Below are positions 16,308 to 25,635 of a DNA stretch of 61,064 nt, one piece after another. Origin of the DNA: Tissierellales bacterium. GTDB lineage: Bacteria; Bacillota; Clostridia; Tissierellales; Tissierellaceae. The notes under the pieces were generated by a model. It was not told the DNA's origin and ran no database searches. It was given only the letters and a program-made list of their open reading frames with translations. The DNA lies in NCBI GenBank assembly GCA_030146705.1, contig JASLBE010000032.1:1-61064 (forward strand), written 5' to 3'. Position numbers and translations under genes: made by a program. The number at the start of each line of letters is the position of its first letter. Within the stretch, counting starts at the first letter, position 1.

Positions 16308-17633
16308 TTATTTTTCTTTGACTATTAAATTTGCTGCCCTATAGCTTGTGACTGATGATATTACTTTTTCTGACCCTATCCTAGTATAGAGGCCTGCAAA
16401 TTCTTCCTTATACATAAAAATTCCAACTACTGAATTTAAGTCTTCTATCCTAAAGCCCTTGTCATACATTAAAAATGGCCTGTTATAAGCTTCAATAAAC
16501 TCCTGGTAGATATAGTCTGTATTAAAGACTTCCCTTAGTCTTTTTTCCCACTCTTTATCATCCAGGTCCCTGCCAACAAAAACCCCTCTTGCAACATTCA
16601 TATCCGATGGCTTCATTATATACTTATCCTTATTAGATAGGACCTTATTAAAAACTTCATCGCTAGCTTTAAATTCCCCTGTTTCTGGGATATGGTTTAA
16701 GATAAAGTCTTTTTCTTCCTGGGTCATTAAGTCCAAGGTATCCCTATCATGCAGGACCTTAAAAATTAATTTATTGTGGATTAACTGGGACCTAAAAGAA
16801 CCAATAGAACAAAAGGCCCCATCTTTATAGGCCCTTAAGAATTCTCCTAGGTCAGCTAGTTTTTCCATCATTTCAAAGGTAACCAGCCTCCTATAAACCA
16901 TATCTATCCTAAAGTCCCCAAAATAAAGCCTACCATCCCTATAGTCTAGGTCCCTAGGGTCAACTATTTCACACCTATAACCCTTCCTCTCATAGGCTTT
17001 TTTGAATTCTTTAAACTCTTCTGTGGTAGCACTTTCTATAAGGTCTACAATTCCTATATTAGGCCTTTCACACTTGTTTTCTCCCTGCCAGTCTCCATAA
17101 ATTTCCAAACTCTTTTCAACCCAAGAATCAATAAGTTCATAGTAGGAAATATCATATTTTCCTTCCAGGTCCTTAATTCCTAGGGTATCCATTGTTATTT
17201 CAGCAAAACTATTATCCTCTAGCATTGCAGAAGACCCATCTGTATTTAGCTCACAAAATTTAAAATCGTCCTCACTTCCATAAAATATATCTATCCTACT
17301 CATAGGAACATTTATCCCATAGCCACTGTCTATTAGGATTAGTTCCTCTAGCTCCTTGGGAAAGGCAAACTTCTTTCTAAATTCTGGATTCCTAACATAT
17401 TCATCTACTACCTTATCTCCAATTTTAAGGATCATCTTACCTATCCTATTAAAGGCCTCTACATCTCTTTCTGTAAATAGGAGGGGCTTATAAGAATAGG
17501 GCACAACCTCATTTCTAAATAAGGCCTTGGAAGTCTTAACCCTGGCTTGGATATCCAAATAATCCTCTTCATAGGCCCCCTTATTTTCCCTAAAATTTTC
17601 AATATACTCCCTGTCTAATTCCTTGTAATTCAC
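16308..17633 (-). CDS. ATP-grasp ligase of the glutathionylspermidine-synthase-like (GspS/COG0754-like) type
   Basis: 441 residues, soluble. Features seen: NVPMSRIDIFYG and FCELNTDGSSAM (about 110-140), like the substrate/Mg segment ELNxDxP of GspS-type enzymes, and YIMKPSDMNVARGVFVG followed by YIYQEFIEAYNRPF, which read as the ATP-grasp lysine and hinge. The GTG start at 17633 overlaps the TGA of the upstream gamma-glutamylcysteine ligase (GTGA), so the two act together. The likely role is the second ligation on a gamma-glutamyl product, either glycine (glutathione) or another amine. It is not a classical GshB. Substrate is inference only. Confidence 0.75.
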   Translation of the reverse strand: MNYKELDREYIENFRENKGAYEEDYLDIQARVKTSKALFRNEVVPYSYKPLLFTERDVEAFNRIGKMILKIGDKVVDEYVRNPEFRKKFAFPKELEELILIDSGYGINVPMSRIDIFYGSEDDFKFCELNTDGSSAMLEDNSFAEITMDTLGIKDLEGKYDISYYELIDSWVEKSLEIYGDWQGENKCERPNIGIVDLIESATTEEFKEFKKAYERKGYRCEIVDPRDLDYRDGRLYFGDFRIDMVYRRLVTFEMMEKLADLGEFLRAYKDGAFCSIGSFRSQLIHNKLIFKVLHDRDTLDLMTQEEKDFILNHIPETGEFKASDEVFNKVLSNKDKYIMKPSDMNVARGVFVGRDLDDKEWEKRLREVFNTDYIYQEFIEAYNRPFLMYDKGFRIEDLNSVVGIFMYKEEFAGLYTRIGSEKVISSVTSYRAANLIVKEK

Positions 17634-18943
17634 TTAACCACCCCTGTATTTAAAACACAATGGCTCAAGGACTTCTTAAGTCCTAGGCCCGCCTTTTCAT
17701 CTATTAAAGAATAGGGATTTTTCCCTTCCATAATTAGGTCATAAAATGGCTTTAAGAAGACTTTATCCTCTTCTTCCAAGGTCCTATTGGCCATCTTTAC
17801 TAGGTCCTTTCCCCATTCTATAACTGGTCTTCCTAGAAAGTCTCCCAGGATTCCCTCTTCTATAATATTTAGCTTACCAGCCTCTATATCTTCATAGTCT
17901 ATATCTTTAAATAGTTCATATAAACTGTCTAAGTTCTCCTGGCTATATATTAAGCCCTTTACCAAGGCTATTACTCCAAAATTATATGGGTAGGGAATAC
18001 TATCCATCATCCTAATTTCTACAAAGCCCTTGGTCCTAACATCTGGAAAAACCATAGTCATCATATGTTCCAGTTCCTTAAGTTTATAGTCATCAGGGTT
18101 AAATAGGTCCCTTACCTTTTTTTCTCCAGTAAAAACAGCCTCTCCCTCCTTCATTATAAAAATAGGAGGGGTGTCTAGTATATACCTTCCATAGTCCCCA
18201 TAGGAGAAATCCTTATCTAAAGATTTAGGAACTGTTCCAGACCTATCATTGTCCATATTGGTCCAAATAGCCGTCCTTAGACTCCTTTTTGGATATTTTT
18301 CCCCTTGGAAGTAATATCCATTATCGCAAATCCCATACATTATTGGGGATATACTATTTGCAACCTTGACCTTTTTCCTATAGTCTTCCTCACTAGAATA
18401 ATCCAGGGAAACCTGTAAAGATGCTGTTCCCTTCATCATATTATGGGCATATTTGCCCTTGGTCTTAAAATAGTTAAACATATAGTCGTATCTTTCCTTA
18501 GGCAGGATCTTTATATCCTCTATTTTTGTAACAGGATGGTAGCCAACAGCTATTAGTTCTTGCCCCTTGGCTTCTAAAATTCCTGTAATTTCCCCTATAA
18601 AATCCAAATATTCCTTATGGACACAAGAAATATTTAACTGGGCATTTACGCTAAATTCAAACTGGCTACCTGGCTCCAAGGAAACTACCTTTTCACCCTT
18701 GTGGGCACCTAGGATATACTCTCCCTCGTACTCTCCTGTCCAGCCTAGCTTAACTAGCTCCTCAAGTGTGTGCCTAACACCTAAGTCATCCCAGTAGCTT
18801 ACAGTGGTCATGTCTTCCTTCCTCACTATAAAGTGTTCAAACTCTACCCCAATCCTAAATTTATCTATTTCCTTCTCTTTATTTCTTAAATAGGTCTCTA
18901 TTTCCTCAACCTGTCTTCCGTAGTCATAACCCAAATCAATCAC
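17630..18943 (-). CDS. GCS2-family glutamate-cysteine ligase
   Basis: ATP-dependent ligase that probably joins glutamate through its gamma-carboxyl to cysteine or a similar amine. Motifs: RIGVEFEHFIV near residue 32 (metal-binding Glu residues), VSLEPGSQFEFSVNAQ near 102 (typical of plant/proteobacterial-type GCS2), MMKGTASLQVSLDY, and FVEIRMMDSIPYPYNFG (arginine/substrate site). Length (437) fits the family. The start is uncertain: GAGG stands eight bases before a TTG at 18934 (residue 4), a better start than the GTG at 18943. First gene of a two-gene operon with the ATP-grasp enzyme. Confidence 0.85.
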   Translation of the reverse strand: MIDLGYDYGRQVEEIETYLRNKEKEIDKFRIGVEFEHFIVRKEDMTTVSYWDDLGVRHTLEELVKLGWTGEYEGEYILGAHKGEKVVSLEPGSQFEFSVNAQLNISCVHKEYLDFIGEITGILEAKGQELIAVGYHPVTKIEDIKILPKERYDYMFNYFKTKGKYAHNMMKGTASLQVSLDYSSEEDYRKKVKVANSISPIMYGICDNGYYFQGEKYPKRSLRTAIWTNMDNDRSGTVPKSLDKDFSYGDYGRYILDTPPIFIMKEGEAVFTGEKKVRDLFNPDDYKLKELEHMMTMVFPDVRTKGFVEIRMMDSIPYPYNFGVIALVKGLIYSQENLDSLYELFKDIDYEDIEAGKLNIIEEGILGDFLGRPVIEWGKDLVKMANRTLEEEDKVFLKPFYDLIMEGKNPYSLIDEKAGLGLKKSLSHCVLNTGVVK

Positions 18944-19012
18944 CTCATTTTAGTTCGTACTTACTTATACCCAATTTGTATATAATTAATAATTTAAAGA
19001 TTTATAAAAAAA

Positions 19013-19036
19013 AAGGAACTAAAAACTTAGTTCCTT
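19013..19036 (-). terminator. Intrinsic terminator of rtcB
   Basis: Perfect stem AAGGAACTAA/TTAGTTCCTT with loop AAAC, overlapping the rtcB stop, then a run of T on the minus strand. Confidence 0.85.
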
Positions 19037-20252
19037 AAACACTCTTAAAATTATAAATTGGTTTTAAGATATCCACAACTTCTGCTGTCTCACCTAAAAA
19101 TTCTAAAATAGACTTCATTGGCTTATAAGCCCTTGGGTTTTCATCCAAAGTCTTTTCACTTATACTAGTTGTATAAATCCCTTCCATATCTTTTATAAAC
19201 CTATCTAGGGAATGCCTTTTTTTAGCCTGCTTCCTACTTAAAAGCCTGCCTGCTCCGTGGGGTACAGACTGGTTCCAGTCCTCGTTGCCCTTACCCCTAG
19301 CCAGGATTGACCCATCCCTCATATTTATTGGGATTAAAATTTCCTCACCTAGCCTAGCAGAAACTGCCCCCTTCCTAATTATATTATCTTCAAAATCTAT
19401 ATAGTTATGGACAGTCTCAAAATATTCATAATCCTCAACTTCCCTACCAGTTACCTGCCTAAGTATAATATCCCCTATGGTTTTTCTGTTTAAGCTGGCA
19501 TACTCCTGGCAAATCTTCATATCGTGAAGGTAGTCCTCCCTGTACTGGCCTGTTAAAAAACATATGTCTTTTGGATACTTGGGTTCCAAGCCTTCATACT
19601 CTTTTTCTAATTCTATTAGGGCCTTTTTTATTTCGCCCCTCCTGCCCTGGTCCTTGTAGTCCCTAATAATTTTTTCCTTCCTAATAAAAAAGTCCTCCTT
19701 ACCAGAGCAAAGATCCACAGCTAGGTCTTGGTAGTAGTCTGCAACTTGTTTTCCCAGGTTCCTACTCCCCGTATGGATAAGAAGGTATTTATCACCCTTG
19801 GAATCTTCTGCAACTTCAATAAAGTGGTTGCCTCCCCCTAGGGTTCCAATACTTCTTTCTATTCTTTTTATATTTTCCAGTTCCCTATAGCAATAAAGGT
19901 CAGTAAGTTTTTCAAACTTAGCCTCCTTCCTATCAAAAACATTAAAACCAGCTGGTATACTTTCCTTAATAACCTTATCCAGCTTAGGAAGGTCTAAGTA
20001 GGCCTCTCCTAGTTTCACAGTCAAGATACCACAACCTATATCCACCCCAACTATATTGGGAATTAACTTGTCCTTCATATCTGCCGTAAAGCCTATTACA
20101 CACCCTATGCCCTGGTGGACATCAGGCATTATCCTAACCTTAGACCCCTCTATAAAGTCTTGGTCTAAAAGCTTTTTAATTTGCAACTGGCAGTCTTCTT
20201 CTACATTTTTTGCAAATACTTTTGCCTCCCCATATTTGCCCTTTATCTTCAA
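19035..20252 (-). CDS. rtcB: RtcB RNA ligase
   Basis: GTP- and Mn-dependent ligase that joins 2',3'-cyclic phosphate or 3'-phosphate RNA ends to 5'-OH ends. 405 residues, as in the family. Visible sites: IMPDVHQGIGCVIGFT, Cys74 in VDIGCGI, His143 in GTLGGGNHFIEV, His160 in LLIHTGSRNLGK, and the guanylylated His332 in SVPHGAGRLLSR. The start is a TTG at 20252 with GGAGG eight bases upstream. It has its own terminator. No RtcA, RtcR, prfH or toxin gene is adjacent, so the repaired RNA (tRNA or rRNA damage) is not indicated. Confidence 0.95.
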   Translation of the reverse strand: MKIKGKYGEAKVFAKNVEEDCQLQIKKLLDQDFIEGSKVRIMPDVHQGIGCVIGFTADMKDKLIPNIVGVDIGCGILTVKLGEAYLDLPKLDKVIKESIPAGFNVFDRKEAKFEKLTDLYCYRELENIKRIERSIGTLGGGNHFIEVAEDSKGDKYLLIHTGSRNLGKQVADYYQDLAVDLCSGKEDFFIRKEKIIRDYKDQGRRGEIKKALIELEKEYEGLEPKYPKDICFLTGQYREDYLHDMKICQEYASLNRKTIGDIILRQVTGREVEDYEYFETVHNYIDFEDNIIRKGAVSARLGEEILIPINMRDGSILARGKGNEDWNQSVPHGAGRLLSRKQAKKRHSLDRFIKDMEGIYTTSISEKTLDENPRAYKPMKSILEFLGETAEVVDILKPIYNFKSV

Positions 20253-20289
20253 AATAATAACCTCCTAGTCTCCTTTTAAAGTATAAATT

Positions 20290-20309
20290 GAGCCAGGTTG
20301 CCCTGGCTC
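20290..20309 (-). terminator. Hairpin after the stalk-domain protein gene
   Basis: Stem GAGCCAGG/CCTGGCTC with a 4-base loop directly abutting the stop codon at 20310; the T tract after it is interrupted. Confidence 0.6.
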
Positions 20310-21596
20310 CTAGTTTATTAAATCTTTAATTTTATCCTTTTCTAAATATACCTCTATTGGAACCACTGATGAATCATCTAATTCATAGTAGTAAATTACA
20401 ACCTGCTTTTCCTTAAAGTATATAAAGGCACTTTCAGCTTGAAAATCCTTATTATAATTCCTCTTTACCTCTTTACTAATTAGGTCCTCAAGCTCCCTTA
20501 ATTTTTCTTCTTCTTGGCTAAAATAGCTTTCAAAAGTAATTTCTTCCCCAGTCTTTAGGTCTATATTTAAGGCCTTTATCATATCCTTTTCCCTGCCTAG
20601 GTGGGTAAACTTCCCCCTAAAAATAAGGCTTATTAGGTCCTCATTTAAGGCAGAAACAATATAGTCTAGGTCTAGGTCAAAAAACATATCATTGGCCAAA
20701 ATATTATTTATATATCCATCTATCCTTTGGTTAAATAAAGACTCTACTACCTTGTTTCCACTATATTCCAAAACAGGATAGTTAATAGTGTTTTCTCCCT
20801 GTTTTTTCACAGACCTTTTAAGGTCTAGGTAGGAAGTCTTAACTATTTTTTTACCAGTAGTTTGAGGTGGTATACTCATAGTCATATAGACTGGTGTTTC
20901 CATATCTAATTTATCTCCAACCCTTAAGTCTTCAAATCTTAATTTTTCTTCATCATTTCCTAAAATTTCAGTTTCATCCACTATATGGACTATTAGGTCC
21001 GAAAGCTCTATATCTGATTTTTCAACACCTACCAGGATATACTTTCCCTCATTTTCCCCATTTTCATCAAGTACTAAAACCTTATTCTTTAGGTAACCTT
21101 CAACCTCTAGGATGTCTTTTTCTTCCACTAGGATCTCCCTAAGCATAAGTCCAAGAGTATCTCCAGCCAGGATTAAAGGCTCTTTTAAAACCTCTTCAAA
21201 ATATGTCATTGGAACATAGGTAACCCCATCCTTCATTTGGGGTGCTAGTCCTAACCTTGTAGGCTCACCATTATAAAAATAATAGTTTTCTCCCGCCTTA
21301 AGGTTTGATGTTGTCAAATCCTTAGTAATATCTACTTGCCTTAGTTTATTATTCCACTCTACCTTATAACCTAATCTTTCAAGAACCGGCCTTACAGGTA
21401 CCATATAAACATCTTCCAGTTTATAGATATTTAAGTCATCTGTATCAAATAGTTTTTCAAAAGAATTCTTACCCTCTCTTGTAAGGCTCCTGCCACTATC
21501 TACTTTTTCAACAACCCCCATAGCCATACCATAGCCAGGCAATCCGTTAAAGATCATAGTCAAAGATAAGAGAAAGATTATTAGTTTTCTCTTCAT
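20310..21596 (-). CDS. Secreted stalk-domain (Cu-amine-oxidase N1-type) protein with RsiV-like C-terminus
   Basis: 428 residues with a signal peptide (MKRKLIIFLLSLTMIFNGL). Residues about 55-155 carry the stalk/copper-amine-oxidase-N pattern (VYMVPVRPVLERLGYKVEWN and GVTYVPMTYFEEVL). A middle OB-like region (about 160-265) follows, and the last 160 residues resemble DUF4163/DUF3298 (NYPVLEYSG ... ALNIDLKTGEEITFESYF ... IYFKEKQVVIYYYE). It is probably an extracellular, envelope-associated protein; no catalytic residue is obvious. It is the first gene upstream of rtcB but separated by a hairpin. Confidence 0.75.
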   Translation of the reverse strand: MKRKLIIFLLSLTMIFNGLPGYGMAMGVVEKVDSGRSLTREGKNSFEKLFDTDDLNIYKLEDVYMVPVRPVLERLGYKVEWNNKLRQVDITKDLTTSNLKAGENYYFYNGEPTRLGLAPQMKDGVTYVPMTYFEEVLKEPLILAGDTLGLMLREILVEEKDILEVEGYLKNKVLVLDENGENEGKYILVGVEKSDIELSDLIVHIVDETEILGNDEEKLRFEDLRVGDKLDMETPVYMTMSIPPQTTGKKIVKTSYLDLKRSVKKQGENTINYPVLEYSGNKVVESLFNQRIDGYINNILANDMFFDLDLDYIVSALNEDLISLIFRGKFTHLGREKDMIKALNIDLKTGEEITFESYFSQEEEKLRELEDLISKEVKRNYNKDFQAESAFIYFKEKQVVIYYYELDDSSVVPIEVYLEKDKIKDLIN

Positions 21597-21677
21597 CTTG
21601 AATCTCCCCTTTTTTATATTCTTTGACTACAATTATATCAGATTTTTACAAGTTTAAGATTACACCTATATTACATT

Positions 21678-22817
21678 TTAGCCATTTGCTATGTTCTTTA
21701 AACTTCCAACTATCTCTTCATAACTCTTTATTGCATAGTCCCTGCCAAAGTCAGTTAGGCAAACCACACCATCTTTTATTTTAACCTTCCCATCAGAACT
21801 TAATCTTGAGAGGATTTTTTCAACATAGTGGTTGGACCAGTTTAGGTTCTCCTCTATATTTTCTATATGGTTATGGTAGTCTGCATCAGCCTCATTTTCG
21901 TGGTTTAAGATATGGAATAAAAGTGAATTAGCTGCAAATTGCCCTTTTTGGACCCTCCTCCTAGTCATAGTTGTAATAAGTCCCCTCTTTGGTGCAAAAA
22001 TAAAGACTAGGAAAAATACAAGCCCCGTCATAAGAGCCATACTTCCCGCTATGGAAACATCATAGTACATGGCTAATTTAAAGCCTAAAAGTCCATTTAC
22101 CCCTCCAATTATAGAAGAATAGACCAACATTTTTTTTAGGTCATCTGTTAAAAGGTAGGAGGTTATTGGTGGCCCAACCATAAAGGCTATGACTAAAATT
22201 GAACCAACTGCCTCAAAGGCACCAACTGCCGTTATGGAAACTACCCCCATTAAAAGATAGTGGATTAAACTAGGTGTTATTCCCAAGACTGCTGCCAAGG
22301 CTGGGTCAAAGGTTACTATCTTAAGTTCCTTGAAAAATACTACTACAAAAATTAGGTTCATAAGCAAAATCCCTAGCATCATATAAAATGCCTTAGGCCC
22401 TAGATCTTTTCCCCTAATAACTAGCCTAGTAAATGGGGCAAACTCTATTTGTCCCAAAAGTACAGAATCTGTATCTAGGTGGACATTTCCTGCATATTTT
22501 GAAATTATTATTATGGCCAAGCTAAATAAAAGCGGGAAAACTATCCCAATAGCTGAATCTTTTGATACTAGGCCTGTATTATTTAAAACCTCTGTTAAAA
22601 ACACTGTAAAAAGTCCCATTAGGGCTGCCCCTACAATTAAAAATGGTGATGTTAAACTGCCAGTTATGAAAAAGGCTATAACTATCCCTAAAAGAATTGT
22701 ATGGGTTATGGCATCTGTCATCATAGCCATCTTCCTAAGGACTAAAAATACTCCTGGAAGGGCTGCTGCTACTGCTACTACTATGGCTATTAATTGAATT
22801 TCTAATTCTGGATTCAT
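21678..22817 (-). CDS. troD: Metal ABC transporter permease TroD with C-terminal His-rich winged-helix tail
   Basis: 379 residues. The first 280 form the ABC-3 (TroCD/ZnuB) permease with 8-9 membrane helices, including MTDAITHTILLGI and VGSILVIAFMVGPP. The rest is a cytoplasmic extension: KGQFAANSLLFHILNHE, a short His/acid-rich stretch with His302, 306, 315 and 317, then a winged-helix pattern (NHYVEKILSRLSSDGKVKIKDG..LTDFGRDYA). Typical MntD/ZnuB proteins end near residue 280-290. Last gene of mntR-troABCD, 3 bases after troC. Confidence 0.9.
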   Translation of the reverse strand: MNPELEIQLIAIVVAVAAALPGVFLVLRKMAMMTDAITHTILLGIVIAFFITGSLTSPFLIVGAALMGLFTVFLTEVLNNTGLVSKDSAIGIVFPLLFSLAIIIISKYAGNVHLDTDSVLLGQIEFAPFTRLVIRGKDLGPKAFYMMLGILLMNLIFVVVFFKELKIVTFDPALAAVLGITPSLIHYLLMGVVSITAVGAFEAVGSILVIAFMVGPPITSYLLTDDLKKMLVYSSIIGGVNGLLGFKLAMYYDVSIAGSMALMTGLVFFLVFIFAPKRGLITTMTRRRVQKGQFAANSLLFHILNHENEADADYHNHIENIEENLNWSNHYVEKILSRLSSDGKVKIKDGVVCLTDFGRDYAIKSYEEIVGSLKNIANG

Positions 22818-22820
22818 AGT

Positions 22821-23963
22821 TTAATACCCCTCCTTTAATAAATTTTCTTCAACATATCTAATTCCTGCCTCTGTTATCCTCCAAGAGTCAAAATAATCCC
22901 TTTGAACCAGGCCCTCTTTTTCTAGGGAGTTCATCCTGCTTATGGCTATTTTCTTGGCCTCCCTGTTCCTGGTCTTGTTAGGTTTTATAGTATATATATC
23001 ATGGCTATGGCTTAAATCATCGTGGTTTAAGGCCAGCTCATATATGTTAAATAATAATTGGTACTTATTAATATTTCTTTGGTTTTTCCTATCCCTTATC
23101 CTCTTCCAAACTAAGCCCCTATTTGGTGCTAATAATAAGGATATTAGGACTATAATACTTATGGTTATAACTATCATTGGACCTGTTGGAAGATTTTCTA
23201 CTACAGAACTTGTTATGGTTCCAAAAGCCCCTGCCAACGCTCCAAAAACTGCTGCCAAGACCACCATCTTAGAAAACTTATTTGTCCACTGCCTGGCTGC
23301 TACTCCTGGAGCAGTTAGCATAGCACTCATTAGGATTACCCCAACTGTTTGCAGGCCTATTACTATTGATAGAACTATCATTGTAGAAAGTAAAATTGTA
23401 AGTTTCCTACTTGCAAAACCAAGACTTTCTGCATATTCCCTGTCAAAGGAAACTAGCTTAAATTCCTTCCAAAACAAGACTACTAGAAAGATTAAAACCA
23501 GGCCTAGGCCAATCATTATATCTATGTCCCTTCTTAGAAGTGTAGATGCCTGACCGTAAATAAAGGACTCTAGTCCTGCCTGGTTAGCATCTGGCAACTT
23601 TTGTATATAGGTTAAAAGCATCATACCTATACCAAAAAATACTGATAAAACTAAGGCCAGGGCACTATCAAATTTTATCCTAGAGTTTTTCTCTATAACC
23701 AGGATTAAAAAAGTTGCCACTAGCCCCGATATTAGGGCCCCTAAAAGGAGGGTCTCAGTATGTTTGGCCTGGGTCACTAAAAAAGCCACCGCTATCCCTG
23801 GTAGGGCTGCGTGAGATATGGCATCTCCTAGTAAACTTTCCTTCCTAACTACAGCAAAACTACCTAAAACACCTGATATGATTCCTAGAAGCATAGACCC
23901 TAGTCCTACAATTTTAAGTGTATAGTCTGTAAAAATTAATTTTATAATATCCAAAATCTCCAC
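22821..23963 (-). CDS. troC: Metal ABC transporter permease TroC with C-terminal His-rich winged-helix tail
   Basis: 380 residues. Residues 1-285 are the ABC-3 permease (LLGDAISHAALPGIAVAF, VGVILMSAMLTAPGVAARQW). From about 298 a cytoplasmic winged-helix-like domain follows: YQLLFNIYELALNHDD, a His-rich stretch (His314, 319, 321), and KKIAISRMNSLEKEGLVQRD..WRITEAGIRYVEENL. The layout parallels the tail of TroD. The gene begins immediately after troB (no gap) and ends 3 bases before troD. The tail could sense cytoplasmic metal or contact the ATPase; this is inference. Confidence 0.9.
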   Translation of the reverse strand: MEILDIIKLIFTDYTLKIVGLGSMLLGIISGVLGSFAVVRKESLLGDAISHAALPGIAVAFLVTQAKHTETLLLGALISGLVATFLILVIEKNSRIKFDSALALVLSVFFGIGMMLLTYIQKLPDANQAGLESFIYGQASTLLRRDIDIMIGLGLVLIFLVVLFWKEFKLVSFDREYAESLGFASRKLTILLSTMIVLSIVIGLQTVGVILMSAMLTAPGVAARQWTNKFSKMVVLAAVFGALAGAFGTITSSVVENLPTGPMIVITISIIVLISLLLAPNRGLVWKRIRDRKNQRNINKYQLLFNIYELALNHDDLSHSHDIYTIKPNKTRNREAKKIAISRMNSLEKEGLVQRDYFDSWRITEAGIRYVEENLLKEGY

Positions 23964-24704
23964 CTACCTTCTTAAGACCTTTCCCCTACTCCTGTAAGTC
24001 TTATTTAAATTTTCCTCTGTATATACCTCTTTAACTGGTCCACTTTCTATAAGTTGGGTATTTAAAAGAACCACCCAATCAAAGTATTCTTCTACTGTTT
24101 GCAGGTCGTGGTGGACAACTACAACAGTCTTTCCCTGGTTTTTTAAGTCCTTTAAAATATTTATTATTGCCACTTCTGTTTTTGCATCTACCCCCTTAAA
24201 GGGCTCATCCATAAAATAGATATCTGCCTCTTGAACTAGGGCACGGGCCAGGAAAACCCTTTGCTGCTGGCCACCTGAAAGTTCTGAAATCTGCCTGTTG
24301 GCAAATTCTAACATACCAACCTTACTAAGGGCCTCTATGCAAATATCCCTATCCTCTTTCTTAGGCCTTTTAAACCAGCCTAGCTTACCGTATCTCCCCA
24401 TTAGGACAACATCTAAAACATCTGCTGGAAAGTCCCAGTCCACAGACTCAGATTGGGGTACATATCCAATATGCCTTCTTTCCTCCTTATAGCTTAGGCC
24501 ATTAAAGGTAACATTGCCTGAAACAGGCTTTATTAAATCCAACATAGCCTTTATTAGGGTGGATTTCCCAGCACCATTAGGTCCAACTATTGCCATTAAA
24601 ACCCCCTTGGGAATTTTTAAGTCCACATCCCATAAGACTGGTTTTATATTATAGGCAACAGTCATATCTTCAACTTCAACTACATATTCTAATTTATTAT
24701 CCAT
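23964..24704 (-). CDS. troB: Metal ABC transporter ATP-binding protein TroB
   Basis: 246 residues, a single ABC ATPase. Walker A GPNGAGKST, Q-loop VPQSESVDWDFP, signature LSGGQQQRVFLARAL, Walker B DIYFMDEPF, H-loop VVVHHDLQ. The VDWDFP stretch after the Q-loop is typical of the Mn/Zn/Fe (TroB/MntB) group. It stands 10 bases after troA and abuts troC. Confidence 0.94.
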   Translation of the reverse strand: MDNKLEYVVEVEDMTVAYNIKPVLWDVDLKIPKGVLMAIVGPNGAGKSTLIKAMLDLIKPVSGNVTFNGLSYKEERRHIGYVPQSESVDWDFPADVLDVVLMGRYGKLGWFKRPKKEDRDICIEALSKVGMLEFANRQISELSGGQQQRVFLARALVQEADIYFMDEPFKGVDAKTEVAIINILKDLKNQGKTVVVVHHDLQTVEEYFDWVVLLNTQLIESGPVKEVYTEENLNKTYRSRGKVLRR

Positions 24705-24714
24705 AGTATCCTCC

Positions 24715-25635
24715 TTACTTTAAAGCATCAACAATAGTATCAATATTTGCCTTAAAAGTTCCAATATAAGTTTCTGCACCTGAGCCTTCCCCTCCAGTTG
24801 AATCTGAATAAAGCTCGCCCCCAATTTCAACTTGGAAGCCCTGGGCCCTAACAGCCTCTTGGAGAGCCTCAATACTCTTTCTTGGCACAGACGACTCTAT
24901 AAAAATAGCCTTAACCTCGTTTTCTACTATAAAGTTAGCCAAATTTCTAACATCTGAAGTCCCAGCCTCTGCTGATGTACTAATTCCTTGTAGGCCCTTT
25001 ACCTGAAAATCATAAGCCCTGCCAAAATAACTAAAGGCGTCGTGGGCTGTTACTAAAATTCTTTTCTCCCTTGGAAGTTCTCCAGCCCTTGATTTAATAT
25101 AGGCATCTAGGTCCTCAAGCTCTTTTAAATACTTGGCTAAGTTTTCATCAAACTCCTCACTATATTCTGGTAGGAGGTCCTTAAGTCCTTGGTTTACCCT
25201 AACTGCCCCCTCCTCCCAAAGGCTAACATCAAACCAAATATGGGGGTCAAAATTTCCTGGATTAGTTACAAAATCCAAAAACCTATCCTCACTTATTCCA
25301 TCTGAAACTGCAACTATTAACTTTCCAACCTTATCTAGGTTCTCAAAAACATCTCCCATCTTTCCCTCTAGGTGGAGCCCATTATAAACCACCATATCAG
25401 CCTTTTGCATACTGGTAACATTTCCAGCACTAGCCTTGTACATATGTGGGTCTACTCCTGGTCCCATAAGGGCCTTAACATTTACCCTATCTCCCCCAAT
25501 ATTTTCCACTAGGTCCCCAACTAGGGTTGTAGTAGTAACAACATTTGGCCTTCCATTGTCTGGAAAATCCTCCCTCTTACTACAGGCTGTTAAAAACAAC
25601 ATTATAGATAAAAGTACTAAACTTAATTTTTTCAC
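24715..25635 (-). CDS. troA: Mn/Zn-binding lipoprotein TroA (cluster A-I substrate-binding protein)
   Basis: 306 residues, lipoprotein signal with lipobox LTAC (Cys18 region). Metal ligands expected for TroA are visible: His in GVDPHMYKAS, His in NFDPHIWFDVS, His in ILVTAHDAFSYFGRAYDF, and an Asp in GGELYSDSTGG. ISTSAEAGTSD and FIESSVPRKS are also family motifs. The third ligand looks like His, as in TroA, rather than the Glu of PsaA, so Mn or Zn are both possible; the Mn-type regulator next door favours Mn. Its start overlaps the end of mntR by one base. Confidence 0.93.
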   Translation of the reverse strand: MKKLSLVLLSIMLFLTACSKREDFPDNGRPNVVTTTTLVGDLVENIGGDRVNVKALMGPGVDPHMYKASAGNVTSMQKADMVVYNGLHLEGKMGDVFENLDKVGKLIVAVSDGISEDRFLDFVTNPGNFDPHIWFDVSLWEEGAVRVNQGLKDLLPEYSEEFDENLAKYLKELEDLDAYIKSRAGELPREKRILVTAHDAFSYFGRAYDFQVKGLQGISTSAEAGTSDVRNLANFIVENEVKAIFIESSVPRKSIEALQEAVRAQGFQVEIGGELYSDSTGGEGSGAETYIGTFKANIDTIVDALK

